This document shows positions 1 through 11,385 of a DNA stretch of 64,000 nt, one piece after another. The stretch spans positions 451,501 through 515,500 of the forward strand of contig CAUYUJ010002747.1 in the NCBI GenBank assembly GCA_963575745.1, written 5' to 3'. Position 1 is the first letter of the stretch. Every line of letters starts with the position of its first letter. The stretch is from Prorocentrum cordatum. Taxonomy: Eukaryota > Sar > Dinophyceae > Prorocentrales > Prorocentraceae. A program made the translations under genes and the position numbers. The notes beneath the pieces are model-generated. The model was not told the origin of the DNA and made no database searches. It worked only from the letters and a program-made list of their open reading frames with translations.

Positions 1-574
1 AGGGCTGTCGAGGAGCCGGCACTTGGCCGCTGCACGGGCAAGAGCAAGTTTGATGAAGGCGCGTTGGTCTCGTTGCGCCATCGTGTGCTGGCGCTTTCTC
101 GCAGCGGTGGCTGACGCCTTTTTGCGTGCATTAAGTGCCGATGTCGCAGCACTGGCGCGAGGGCCCACGGTCTTTGGAAGGTTTGCTTCGAGGTTCCCTC
201 CAGGCACTCCGAGTATTCATGGCGGGGCCTCTGCCGAGGCATCCACCCGATCCCCAGGCGCCGGGATGTTTCTGTGAACGTGCATTCTATTTGTGACATG
301 TTTGGCACACTCAAGGATAGGCTCGCGGAGTCCACGGGCGGCGGCGCAGGAAGGGCCCCCGCCGAAGTTTCTGGCATAGAGGAGGTGGAGGTCCCTACTC
401 CCTTGGTTAAGCCCCCCCCCCGTCCTCGGAGGTGGAGGGCGCTCGCGAGAGGCGCCAGGCAGCTCTGGCCCAACGTCTGCTCGCCGCGGCCCAGGGCACG
501 AGTGAGGCAAGGCCTCTCTGACAGTCGCCCTGCGCTGCGCCACTTCAGTCTCTTTTTCTAGGTTCTGAGCTCGC
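1..574. other. No recognised gene
   Basis: GC-rich sequence without a recognisable domain. A forward frame from 274 contains a plausible-looking stretch (MFGTLKDRLAES) that continues to about 410 and then runs into a C-rich, proline-coding tract. It could be part of an exon, but no homology is recognisable and no splice sites stand out. Nothing else is supportable. Confidence 0.3.
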
Positions 575-1390
575 GTGGCAGGTTCGATCTGGGGCTTTTG
601 CTGCGCGCTGTGCGGCAGTGCTGGCCACGCTGCCAGCCCATGGAACTCGGGCTTTGGAGTTCCGTCGTGCAGGCGTGGCGGGCTGTCTTTCTCATTGCCT
701 CGTGCTGCTCGCGCCCTGTGTCACACGGCTGCGGGGTGGCGCCCTGCGGCGACCGCTGCTCAGGGGGGAGCGCTGGGCCACCAGTCAGACTCGCGGCGTG
801 CATGGCGCCTGTGGCAGGTTCGATCCGGGGTCTTTGCTGCGCCCTGTGCGGCGGCGCTGGTCACGCAGCCAGCCCTGGAACTCGGGCTTCGGAGTTCCGC
901 CGCGCAGACGCCGCTGGCCGTCCTTTCCACTGCCCTGTGGCATCCTCGCCGTATGTTGCACGGCTGCGGGGCGAAGTTCACCCCGCGGTGACCGTTGCCC
1001 AGGGGGCCGCCAATCTTTCTCTCAGGTTGAGCGGCAGGCATGGGGATGCCTTGCCCTTTCCGACCAGCGCTGGACCACCAGCCAAGTCTCGCGGCGTGTT
1101 AGGCGCCTACGGCAGGCTCGATCTGGGGTCGGCTGCGCCCTGCTCGGCGACGCTGTTTACGCAGCCAGCCCTGGAACTCGGGCCTGGGGGGTTTCGCCGT
1201 GCAGGCGCCGTTGGCCGTCCTTTTCACTGCCCAGTGGTGTCCTCGCCCCCTGTCTCACGGCCGCGGGGCGATGGCTCCCCCGCGGTGACAGTTGCCCAGG
1301 GGGTCGCCAACCTTTCTGCACAGGTTGCGCGGCAGGTACGGGGGGGGATCTGCCCTCCCCGACCGCATGCCCTGCGGCGGCGCTGGGCGC
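575..1390 (+). repeat. Three tandem copies of a 240-300 bp unit
   Basis: Three diverged direct copies begin at about 575, 811 and 1,109, each opening with a close match to GGCAGGTTCGATCTGGGG. Each continues through a shared segment containing CAGCCAGCCCTGGAACTCGGG and a later shared GCCGTCCTTTTCACTGCCC segment. Copies two and three also share a downstream part with GTGACCGTTGCCCAGGGGG. Unit lengths are about 236, 298 and 240-280 bases, so the copies differ by indels. All three forward frames stay open for long stretches, which I attribute to GC richness; no domain is recognisable. Confidence 0.75.
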
Positions 1391-1554
1391 TTTTTCTCTT
1401 GCTCTGGCCACGGGGCGGTCGCCCGTCGCGCGGCCAGTGCTTCCTGGCCCATGGGGCTGCTGGAGGTACACTTTCGGTCAGTGAGGTCTCCACTGCCAGC
1501 GGCGGTTTCCCCGCCGCCGCTGCTGCGTTCACCAAGGCTGCGCTGGCGTCGAGC

Positions 1555-2100
1555 TCAAAACCACCTTCGCAACTCCAGGCTCAAAGATGCCGTGCTCGAG
1601 GTGGTCTGGCCCGTTTCGCCTGAGACATCCTCGCAATGCGGTCTCAGAGTTGCTGCGGCCCGAGGCTATCTGGCCCAAATCACCTGAGACATCCTCGCAG
1701 CTCTGGGCTCGAAGTTGCGACGCGCAAGGTTGCCCGGCCCAGTTCGTTTGGGACATCTTCGCAACTTTGGGCTCCGAGATGCTCCTGACTCGAGGTGGTC
1801 TGGCCAATTTCGCTTGGGACCTCATCGCAAGTCGGGGCCCATGCATACATGCCGTGCCCGAGGTCGTTTGGCCAATTTCGTTCGATGAATGCCCGCAGCT
1901 CCTGGCTCAGAGACGATGCGCTCGACCTGCTCCGGCCGGATTCGCCTGATCCATCTTTGCAGCTCTGGGCTCCAAGATGCCGCGCGAGAGATGGCCAAGC
2001 CAATGTCGCCTGAAAAATCCTCGCAACTTTGGGTTTCGAAATGCCGCGCGCGGGGTATGCCGGTCAGTCTTAAGTCAGAAATCCCCGCAATTTGGCTCCG
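1555..2100 (+). repeat. 63-bp satellite array, copy block A1
   Basis: About eight or nine diverged copies of a 63-bp unit containing GAGACATCCTCGCAACTCTG and GAGGTGGTCTGGCCCGTTTC. This is the outer end of the left palindrome arm. The same family occurs in the opposite orientation at 4,640-5,700 and 15,350-16,690 and in this orientation at 10,200-11,385. Confidence 0.8.
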
Positions 2101-4635
2101 AGAGGTAGGGGGGAGGAGTCAGACGGGGCCAGGCCCGAGCCACCTGTCACATTACAAGACTAATATCGCACTGCGCCCCAAGAGGGGTCCAGGCGCCTTT
2201 GCCCCGATGGAATCGCTAGCCAGCGCCAAAGCGAGAGCGTGATTTCTGAGCCACGCGAAATCTCGAGCGGGGGGGGGCGCCATGCTTTAGTACATCTTGA
2301 AATCTCCAGCGAGAGGAGAGCTTGATGGGCGAGGAGGAGAACCAGGAGGACGACGAGAGGCGAGACGGACCAGGAGGAAAAGCATCAGGAGCACGATGGC
2401 GAGAAAGACGAGAAGAAGAGACGGATGATGAAGGAATACGAGGGGAAAAAGGAACAAATGAGGGGGGGAGGAGAAGGAGGTGGAGAAAAAGGTCTGGGGG
2501 GAGAAGAAGGAGGATGTGTGCGAGGGGATGAGGGCAACACATATGGCAAGGATGGCGACGACAACGATGACGACAAAAGGCGCAGGCAAATCAGGGGCGG
2601 GAAGACGATGATCCGGAGGATGCGCAAACAATTCTTGGCGCCACCCTGGTTCAAAATCGCTGTTGGGGATGCTGGACTGAGGCTATAAATCAGTATGTTG
2701 GTGATGCTTATCCGCCTCGTCTTCCTCCTTGTCCTGGTCCTCCTCTTGCTGCTACGTCTCCCATTTCCCTTCTACCCCTCCTCCTCCTCGTTGCAGGCTG
2801 TCCACCTCGTCCTCAAGTGCCCTTCCCGCTCCCCCCTTTTCTCCTCCAGACTCCCGCAGGCCCCCCTGGGACTGTGTCGACGTTGATGCTAAGAACGGTT
2901 CTGCGCCTGTCGGTACCAGTACTGTTATCGATGCCAGTGCCGGTACCGATGCCGGTACAGGTACCAGGCCATGATCGGCATCGGTGTATCCAGCCAACGC
3001 AAACAGCATTTCGCTTACGATCGCGCCTCCTGCCTCTGGGATTTGAGGCGTTTGCCGCATCCTGCGCATTCTCAGCAAGGCCACCCGGGTGGCCCTGCTG
3101 AAAGCGCGTGGACCGGCAAAGGCCTACGATCTACGCGGTGGTTCGTGCTCACATTAGGCCTGCGTTGCAGGGGTCTTCTCAGCAGGGTACTTGGGAGTCT
3201 CTGCTGGGAGGACGTGGGTCTGACGTCTGACCCCGGGATCGTCGTTTGGCCCCGACGAGACGAACTCCACTTGGAGGGCGTCGCCTCATCTAACTTTGCC
3301 GACGGTCCGGGGGTCAGACCTGCGCCCTGTCAGCAGAGGCACCCAGGTGTCCGTGCTGAGAAGTCCCCTGCTGCGCAGGCCTTCTCTCAGCATAGGCCGC
3401 AGTGTAGAATTTGGGCGGTTGCCGCGGCTTTGGCCAGCAGTCGCTTCTGCCGCGACGGACGGCCGCCCGTTCGTCCGATTCGTCACCATTGCAGTCGTCG
3501 CCGTCGTCGTCGCCCGGACCCTCGCCGTCGTCGCCATCATCGTCGTCGTCGTCATCACATTCATAATCATCATCACCATCATCGTCATCATCATCATCAA
3601 CGTCGTCATCAGCAGTGTGAGCGTCGCAGTCATCATCATCGCCGCCGCGCTCGCCATCGCGCTCACTTTCGCAGACGAAGCCATGAGGGATCAGTCCAAT
3701 TGTTGTTGTCGTCACCGCGGGCGCCGACGCCGCCGCCGTAGATTGCAGTCGTCGTGATCGGTGGATCGTCGCTATCATTATGATCCACGCCATCACGGGC
3801 GTAATCGTGTTATTCATCTTCATTTTCCGCGTTATCTGCATCTGCCGTCAGATTGTTGCGCTTCCTCGGCCCCCTGATCCTCTTCATTTGATTCTTGGGT
3901 AAGCGCAGAAAGTGACGGGCCAGAACTGAGGGAGGGACGGGGATTGAAAAGTGAGAAGAGAGCAGGAGGTGGAGGAGCAGCGAGAGGAGGACGGGGGATG
4001 GAGGAGGGGGATCAGCAGAAGGGGGGCCAGGACAAGGAGGATTTGGACGCGGAGCAGCAACGACGGAGGAATAAGTGATGGCCAGAGTCCAGCATCCCCA
4101 GCGGCGATTCTAAATTGAATGTGGTTTCAAAACTTGTTCGCGCGTCCTCCGGGCCATCGTCCTCCTGTTTCTTATTGGCATGCGCCTTTGTCGTTGTCAC
4201 TGTCGTCGTCATCGTTGTCGCCGTCCTCATACGTTTCTCGCCGTCCACCCGCCCGCGCAACCTCACCGTTCTCCATTTCATCCGCCTCCTCAAACCGTTC
4301 CTCCTCATTCTCGCCAGTATTTTCCTAGTTCCCTTTTTCCTCCCCACCTCGTCATCATGTTCCTGATGCTCTTCCTCATCCTGGTTCTCCTCGACCTTCC
4401 TCGTGTTTCGGTGTTTCCGCCTTGCCTTCATATTTCTCCATTCGCCAGACATTTCCTCGACATCGTGTATTCCAGCCTGGCGCTCCCGCCTGATACGTCC
4501 TTCCAAATGACTCAGAAATCCTGCTCTCACCTCGGCGCCAGCTGACTGCCCCCTCGGGCCAACGGCGCTTGAACCCTTCCTGGAGGACGATTCGAAAATT
4601 GCAGTGTACTCAACTTGGTCGTGTGGTCCTGGCCC
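2101..4635. repeat. Left-arm low-copy segment of the palindrome
   Basis: Non-tandem sequence matched in reverse by 11,386-13,300, 13,857-14,133 and 15,038-15,345. It contains purine-rich stretches (2,310-2,520), a CTCAGCAG-containing block (3,080-3,400) and a CAT/GTC-rich trinucleotide tract (3,490-3,660). The segment at 4,080-4,260 is strongly conserved with the right arm. Several forward and reverse frames are open, but they encode low-complexity Arg/Asp/His-rich peptides and are not conserved between arms, so I do not call a gene. Confidence 0.65.
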
Positions 4636-4639
4636 TGTG

Positions 4640-5700
4640 CGGGAGCCCATTTGCCAGGATGTCTCAGGCGAACGGCCTGGGCCACCTGGCACGCCGCATC
4701 TCGGAACCCAGAGTTGCGAGGAAGTCTCAGGCCAATCTGGCCGGGCTACCTAAGGTCAGGGCATCTCTGAGCGTTGAGCTGGAATGATGGCGCAGGAGAA
4801 ACTGGCCAGACCACCTCGAGCGCAGCATCTCTGAGCCTGGACTTGCGAGGGCTTTTCAGGAGAAGCGCGCCAGCCAACCTCGTACGCGGCACGCCTGAAC
4901 CCAGACTTGCGAAAATGTCTCCGGCGGAACGGGCCAGACCACCTCAGGTCAGAGCATATCCGAGCCCAGAGTTGCGATGATGTTTCGGGCCCCACGCGCG
5001 ACATCTGGGGGCCCAGAGACCATCTCGCGTCTGGCGTCTCGGAGACCAGAGTTGGGGGAATGTCCAAGGCGAACTGGGCCAGACCACCTCAGGCCAGGGC
5101 ATATTTGAATTTTGCGAGGATTTCTCATGCGAGTCGGGCCGGGCCAACTCAGGTCAGAGCATCTCCAATCCCAGAGCTGCGATGATGTCTCGGGCGAGAA
5201 TGTCCGCACCGTTTCGTGCGCGGCACGCCTGAGCTTCAGCCCGGAATCAGGCGAAATGGGCCAGACCACCTCGCGACAGGCATCTCTGAGCCCAGAGTTG
5301 CGAGGATATCTCAGGCGAAATGGGCCGGACCACATCAAGCCAGGGCGCGTCTGAGCCCGGCGCTGCGAGGATGCTCAGGCGAGCTCGGCCGCACCATCTC
5401 GAGCACGGCATCTAGAAACCGAGGGTCGCGAAGATGTCTCAGGCGGAACTGGCCAAACCACCTGGCGCATGGCATCTCGGAGCTCAAAGTTGCGAAGATG
5501 TCTCAGGCGAAACGGGCCAGGCCACCTCAGGTTCAGGCATCTGAGACCAGAAAGGCGAGTATGTCTGAGGCAAAATTGGCTGGATCACCTCGCGCGGCAT
5601 ATCTGAGCCCAGAGCTGCGAGGATGTCTAAGGGGATTTGGGCTGGACCTGCTTGGGTCACGGCATCTCTGAACCCAGAGTTGCGAGGATGCTTCTGGCTT
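4640..5700 (-). repeat. 63-bp satellite array, copy block A2
   Basis: About 17 copies of the same 63-bp family as block A1, in reverse orientation (GCGAGGATGTCTCAGGCGAA recurs). Copies differ by substitutions and short indels. The mirror-image partner is block A3 at 10,200-11,385. Reading frames of 80-150 codons run through the array only because the unit length is a multiple of three. Confidence 0.85.
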
Positions 5701-6258
5701 CCATTGTAGAGGCCAGCGAGCCTCGCAAGGTCACCGATCTTGGTGATCGCTGACCTCCCAGAGCCTCCTAGAGGCCTCGCGAGGTCACCGACTGGGGCCT
5801 CCAGCGGGCCACGCAAGGTCACAAGCCTGTGTTCGATATACGGTGACATGCGGGGGTGTATACAGAGCCTCGCAAGGTCTCGGTGACATGCTGGGGCCTT
5901 CAACGGGCTCCTTTAGGTCACCCATTTCGGTGACCTTCGCGGGTTTTCAGCGGGCTTCGTAAGGACACCGTCGTGGCATTGAGACTCGATGACCTGCTGG
6001 GGGCTCCAAAAAACTCCGCAAAGTCACCGACTTCGGTGTCTTGCCGGGGTCTTCCACAGGCCGCGCGACGTCACCGACCTCGGTGAGTCGCTGGGGCCTT
6101 CCACGGGCCTCGCGAGGTCACCGGCCTCGGTGACCTGCCTGGGCATCCAACGGGCCTGGCAAGGTCACCGTCTTGCGTTCGACATTCGGTAACCTGCCCG
6201 GGCATGCAAAGGGCTTCGCGAGGTCACCAACCCCAGTGACCTTCCAGGGCCTCCCACG
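5700..6258. repeat. 47-51 bp palindromic satellite, left block (B1)
   Basis: Tandem units of roughly 47-51 bases containing GGTCACCGA and TCGGTGACC, the two halves of an imperfect inverted repeat, separated by GAGGCC-type spacers such as GGCCTCGCGAGG. Some units carry a TTCGATA variant. The reverse-complement partner array is at 9,540-10,200. Confidence 0.8.
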
Positions 6259-7000
6259 GGCATCGTCGTCCTCGTCGTCGTCGGCGTCGGCGGCGTCGTC
6301 GCCTTCGTCCTCGTCGTCGTCGTCGTCGTCTTCGCCGTCGTCGTCGTCGTCGGCGCCGTCGCCCTCGTGGTCGTCGTCGTCGTCGTCGTCGTGTTTGTGG
6401 TCGTTGTCATCGTCGCATTCGTCGTCGTCGTATTCGTCGCGTTCGTAGTCGTCGTGCTCGCAGTCGTCGTCGTCGGCGTCGTAGTCGTTGACGAGGCGTC
6501 GCCGTCGCTTTCGTCGTCGACTTCGCCGTCGACGTCGTCGTCATCGTCGTCGTCGTCGTCGCCCTTGTCGTCGCCGTAATCGTTGTAGTCGTCGTTGATC
6601 GTTGACGTCTTCGCCGTCGTCGTAGTTGTAGTCGTCTTCGTCGTCGTCGCCGCCGTCGTCTTCGCCGTCGTCGTTGTCACCGTCGTCGTGGTCGTCGTCG
6701 CCCTCGTCTTGGTCGTCGTCGCCCTTGTCGTCGTCGTTGTCGTCTTCATCGCCCTTGCCGTCGTCGTTGCCATCTTTGCCCTCGTCGTCGTAGTCGTCCT
6801 TGTCGCCGTCGTAGTCGTCGTCGTCGTCAACGTCGTCGTCGCCGGAGCCGTCGTCGTCGTCGCTTTCGTCGTCGTCGTTCTTTTCGTCGTCGACTTCGCC
6901 GTCGTCGTGTTCGACCTCGTCATCGCCAATGCCGCCGTCGTCGTCGTCGTCGACGCCGTCGTGTTCGTCGTCGTCGTCGTTGTTGTCGTGGCCGCCTTCG
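6259..7000. repeat. Imperfect (GTC)n trinucleotide tract, left
   Basis: About 740 bases made mostly of GTC units with interruptions. The mirror partner is the GAC tract at 8,826-9,535. Frames through it would encode polyvaline, polyserine or, on the reverse strand, polyaspartate; these are treated as by-products of the repeat. Confidence 0.9.
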
Positions 7001-7019
7001 CTCTCCGGAGACCCCGCCC

Positions 7020-8020
7020 ATGGAAGAGGTCCAGCTGGATTTGTCCTCTGGGTGGGGTGCTTGGCTCTCCAGCGTCCCTCACCCATAGGAGAAGTCCAGC
7101 TGGACTTGTCGTATGGCTGGGGTGCTTGGCTCTCCTGCGGACCCCACCCATCGGAGAAGTCCAGCTGGACTTGTCCTATGGGCGGGGTGCTTAGCCTCCG
7201 GCGACCCCTAATCATAGGAGAAGTCCAGCTGGACTTGTCCGATGGGCGGGGTGCTTAGGTCTCCGACGACCCCCACCCATAGGAGAAGTCCAGCTGGACT
7301 TTCGATATGGGCGGGGTGTCAGTCTCTCCGGCAACCCCTAATCATAGGAGAAGTTCAGTTGGACTCGTCCTATGGGCGGGGTGCTTGGCTCTCCGGCGAC
7401 CCCCACCCAAAGAAGAAGTCCAGCTGGACTTGTGCTCTCTGGCGACCCTTACCTATAGTAAAAGTCCAGCTGGACTTGTCCTATGGGAGGGGGCGCTTGG
7501 TTCTCCCGCGACCCCTACCCCGAGGAAGAGTCCAGGTAGACTTTTCTTATGGGTGGGGTGCTTGGCTCTCCGGCGACCCCCACTCATAGGAGAAGTCTAG
7601 CTTGACTTCTCCTATGGGCGGGGTGCTTGGCTCTCCGTCGATCCCCACCGATAGGAAAAGTCCAGCTGGACTTGTCCTATGGGCGGGGTACTTGGCTCTC
7701 CAGCGACCCCCACCCATAGGAGATGTCCAGCTGGACTTGTGAAATGGGCGGGGTGCCAGGCTCTCCGGCGACCCCCACCCATAGGGGAAGTTCATCTGGA
7801 CTTGTCCTATGGGCGGGGTACTTAGCTCTCCGGCGACCCCCACCCATAGGAGAAGTCCAGCTGGACTTGTCCTATGGGCGGGGTGCTTGGCTCTCCGGCG
7901 ACCCCCGCCCATAGGAGAAGTCCAGCTGGATTTGTCCTATGGGCGGGGTTCTTGACTCTTCAGAGACCCCAGCCCATAGGAGAAGTCCAGTTGGATTTGT
8001 CCCATGGGCAGGGTGCTTTT
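7020..8020 (+). repeat. 65-bp satellite with internal palindrome, left block (D1)
   Basis: About 15 tandem copies of a 65-bp unit (clear phase at 7,826 and 7,891). Nearly every unit contains the perfect 16-base palindrome AAGTCCAGCTGGACTT, and the symmetry extends outward through CCCATAGG and CCTATGGG to a ~36-base imperfect palindrome. The remainder of the unit is GCGGGGTGCTTGGCTCTCC plus GGCGACCCCCA. The array faces its reverse complement at 8,200-8,815. Confidence 0.9.
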
Positions 8021-8195
8021 CGAGCAGCTCCTATTCAGACGAAGTTTCTACGGGGGGGGGGTCTGGAGACCCCCCCCATAGGGGATCACCCACACAGGTT
8101 GATTCCTTATGTGAGGACGATCCTCTATGGGGGGGGGGGTCCAAACCCCCCCCCAAAGGAGAAGTCCAGCATTTCGTTTGAATAGGAGCTGCTCG
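8021..8195. repeat. Central spacer and innermost arms of the palindrome
   Basis: CGAGCAGCTCCTATT at 8,021-8,035 is exactly complementary to 8,181-8,195. Inside it, C/G homopolymer runs and CCCATAGGGGATC near 8,085 pair imperfectly with GATCCTCTATGGG near 8,120, leaving an asymmetric core of about 30 bases around 8,108. This is the axis of the whole 15-kb structure. Confidence 0.85.
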
Positions 8196-8199
8196 AAAA

Positions 8200-8815
8200 G
8201 CACCCCGCCCATAGGACAAGTCCAGCTGGACTTCTCCTATGGGCGGGGGTCGCCAGAAAACGAAGCACCCCGCCCATAGGACAAGTCCAGCGGGACTTGG
8301 GGTTCGCCGGAGAGCCAAGCACGCACCCATAGGACAAGTCCAGCTGGACTTCTCCTGTGGGTGGGGGTCGCTGGAAGGCTTGGCACCCCGCTCATAGGAC
8401 GAGTCCAGTTGGACTTCCTATTGGCGGGGGGGGTCCTCGGAGAGCCAAGCACCCCACCCATATCACAAGTCCAACTGGACTTCTCCTATGGGTTGGAGTC
8501 GCCGGAGAGCCAAGCGCCCCGCCCATAGGACAAGTCCAGCGGGACTTTTCCTATGTGTTGGGGTTGCCGGAGAACCAAGCACCCCGCCCATAGGACGAGT
8601 CCAGCTGGACTTCTCCTGTGGGTTGGGGTCCTTGGAGAGCCGATCACCCATAGGACAAGTCCAGCTGGACCTTTCCTATGGGTGGGGGTCGCTGGACAGC
8701 CAAGCATCCCGCTCAGAAGACAAGTCCAGCTTGGCGTGTTCTGTGGGTGAGGTCCGCCGGAGAGCCAAGCAGCCCCCCATAGGACAAGTCCACCTGCCTG
8801 GGCTTCTCTTAGGGG
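8200..8815 (-). repeat. 65-bp satellite with internal palindrome, right block (D2)
   Basis: About nine copies of the D1 unit in reverse orientation. It is shorter than D1 by about six units, so copy number has changed independently in the two arms. Several copies carry point changes in the central AAGTCCAGCTGGACTT palindrome. Confidence 0.88.
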
Positions 8816-8825
8816 TGGGGGTCCA

Positions 8826-9535
8826 TGGAGAGCGAAGGCGACGACGACGACGACAACGACGGCCACGACGAAGACGGCGGCGGCGACGACAACGACGACG
8901 TCGACGATGACGACAGCGGCGACGACGAGTACGACGACGACGAAGAGGGCGACGACGACGGCGACGGCGACGTTGGCGAAGACGAGGACGAGAGCGACGA
9001 CGACGTCGACGACGACCATGACGACAACGACGACGACGACGATTGCGACGACGAGGGCGGCGACGACGACGACAACGATGTCGACGATGACGACGACGAC
9101 GACGTCGAAGACGTCGATGACGACGACGAGGGCGACGACGACGACCAGGGCGACGACGACGTCGATGATGGCTCCGAAAGCGTCGACGACGAAGACGACG
9201 ACGACGGCAACAACGACGAAGAAGACAGCGACGACGACCACGACGAAGACGACTACGACTACGACGGCCACGAAGACGACAACGACGCCGACTACGACCA
9301 CTACGCCGACGACGAGGGCGACAACGACGACGACGACGATGACGACGACGACGACGAAAGCGACTTCGACGATTCGACGACGACGACGACGACGACGATG
9401 ACGATGACGACGACGACGAAGATGGCGACGACGACCACAACGACGACGACGACCTTGACGACAACGACGACGACAACGACGTCGTCGACGACGATTGCGA
9501 CGATGAGGGCGGCGACGACGATGATGACGACGATG
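8826..9535. repeat. Imperfect (GAC)n trinucleotide tract, right
   Basis: About 710 bases of GAC units with interruptions, the mirror partner of the GTC tract at 6,259-7,000. A forward frame starting just before it, at 8,825, would encode an Asp-rich acidic peptide of 268 residues. Its reverse-strand counterpart in the left arm also begins with ESEG-like codons, but both are best explained by the repeat. Confidence 0.9.
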
Positions 9536-9539
9536 CCCG

Positions 9540-10200
9540 TTGCAGGCTCCAGCAGGTCACTGGTCTTGGTGACGTCGCGAGGCCCTTTGGCTGTCCGGGC
9601 AGGTCACCGAATATCGAACACAGGATTGTGACCTTGCCAGGCCTGTTGGAGGCCCGGGCAGGTCACCGAGGTCGGTGACCTCGGGAGGCCCGTTGAAGGC
9701 CCCAGCAGGTCACCGAAGTCGGTCACCTCACGAGGCCCGTTGAAGGGCCCAGCAGGTCGTGACCTTGCGAATCTCGTTGGAAAACCCCGGCAGGCCACTG
9801 CTGATCAAACACAGGCCGGTAACCTTTCGAGGTCCTCTGGAGGCCCCGGCAGGTCACCGACGTCGGTAACCTCGCGAGGCCCGTTGAAGGCCCCTGCAGG
9901 TCACCGAGGTCGGTGACTTTGCGAGGCTCTTTGGAGCCTCCCGCATGTCACCGAGTTTCAAACCAAGGCCAATCCTTACGAAGTCCGCTGAAAGCCTGGG
10001 AAGGTCACCGAGGTGGTTGGGCCTGTTGAAGGCCCCGGCATGTCACCGAGACCTTGCAAGGCTCTTTGGACCCCCGGGCATGTCACCGTATATCGAACAC
10101 ATGCCAGTGACCTCGCGAGGCCTCTTGGAGGCTCTGGCAGGTCACCGATCACCGAGGTCGGTGACCTTGCGAGGCTCGCTGGCCCCTACAGTGGAAGCCA
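9540..10200. repeat. 47-51 bp palindromic satellite, right block (B2)
   Basis: Thirteen or so units with GGTCACCGAGGTCGGTGACC or variants plus GAGGCCCGTTGAAGGCCC. Some units carry TATCGAACACA in place of the second half of the inverted repeat. Partner of block B1. Confidence 0.8.
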
Positions 10201-11385
10201 GAGGCATCCTCGCAACTCTAAGCTCAGAGATGCCGTGACCCGAGCAGGTCCAGCCCAAGTCGCCTTAGACATCCTCGTAACTCTGGGCTCAGACACGCCG
10301 CGCGCGAGGTGATCCAGCCAGTTTTGCCTCAGACATTCTGCATCTCTGGCATGAAAGATGCCTGAATCTGAGGTGGCCTGGCCCGTTTCGCCTGAGACAT
10401 CTTCACAACTCTGAGCTCCGAGATACCATGCGCCAGGTGGTCTGGCCAGTTCCGATTGCGACATCTTCGCAAAATTGGGCTTCTAGATGCCGGGCGCGAA
10501 ATAGCGCGGCTGGGCTCGCCTGAGCATCCTCGCGACGCTGGGCTCAGACACGCCCTGGCTTGATGTGGTACAGCCCATTTCGCCTGAGATATCCTCGCAA
10601 CTCTGGGCCCGGGGCCCAGAGATGCCTTTCGCGAGGTGGCCTGGCCCATTTCGCCTGACACGCTTTTGCAATTCTGGGTTCAGACTCAGACATGCCGCGC
10701 GAAGCGGTCCGGACATTCTCGCCCGAGACATCATCGCAGCTGTGGGACTGGAGATATTCTGACCTGAGTTGGTCCGGCCCAGCTCGCTTGAAACATCCTC
10801 GCATTTCTAAATTCAGATATGCCCTGACCTGAAGTGATCCGGCCCAGTTCGCCGCGATGGACATTCTCGCAACTCTGGTCTCCCAGATGCCAGGCGCGAG
10901 GTGGTCCGGCCAGTTTCGCTTGAGGTATCCTCGCAAACTCTGGGCCCCCAGACGTCGCGCGTGGGGTTGGTGTTGCAATGTTCGCTTGTGGCATCCTCGC
11001 AATTCTGGGCCCCAGCATGCCGCGCGCGCAGGTCTGGCAAGCTCTGCCCGAGACATCCTCGCAAGTCTGGGTTCAGAGGCGCTCTGACCCGAGGTGGTCC
11101 GGCCCGTTCCGCCCGAGACGTCTTCGCAACTCTGGGCTCGGGCATGCCGCGCGCGAGGTTGGCTGGCGCGCTTTGCCTGAGACATCCTCGCAAAATCCAT
11201 GCTCAGAGATGCTGCGCGCGAGGTGGTCTGGCCAGTTTCTTCTGCGGCATCATTCCGTTGCCAGGCTCAGAGACGCCCTGACGTCAGGTAGCCCAGCCAG
11301 TTTGGATTGAGACTTCCCCGCAACTCTGGGCTCCGAGATGTGGCGTGCTAGGTGGCCCAGCCCGTTCGCCTGAGACATTCTCGCG
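10200..11385 (+). repeat. 63-bp satellite array, copy block A3
   Basis: About 19 copies of the 63-bp family in forward orientation, the mirror partner of A2. The join to block B2, around 10,190-10,211, mirrors the join at 5,685-5,700 in the left arm. Confidence 0.85.

Noticed and set aside
4640-5700. 80-150 codon ORFs in the 63-bp arrays
   Set aside because: The unit length is a multiple of three, so frames persist by default; the peptides are just the satellite translated.
7020-8815. CRISPR array
   Set aside because: Units are contiguous 65-bp tandem copies without unique spacers, there are no cas genes, and the genome is eukaryotic.
6541-9631. Long acidic (polyAsp) and polyVal/polySer frames over the GTC and GAC tracts
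   Set aside because: They are produced by trinucleotide repetition; only the repeat itself is supported, and the left and right arm versions do not conserve a protein.
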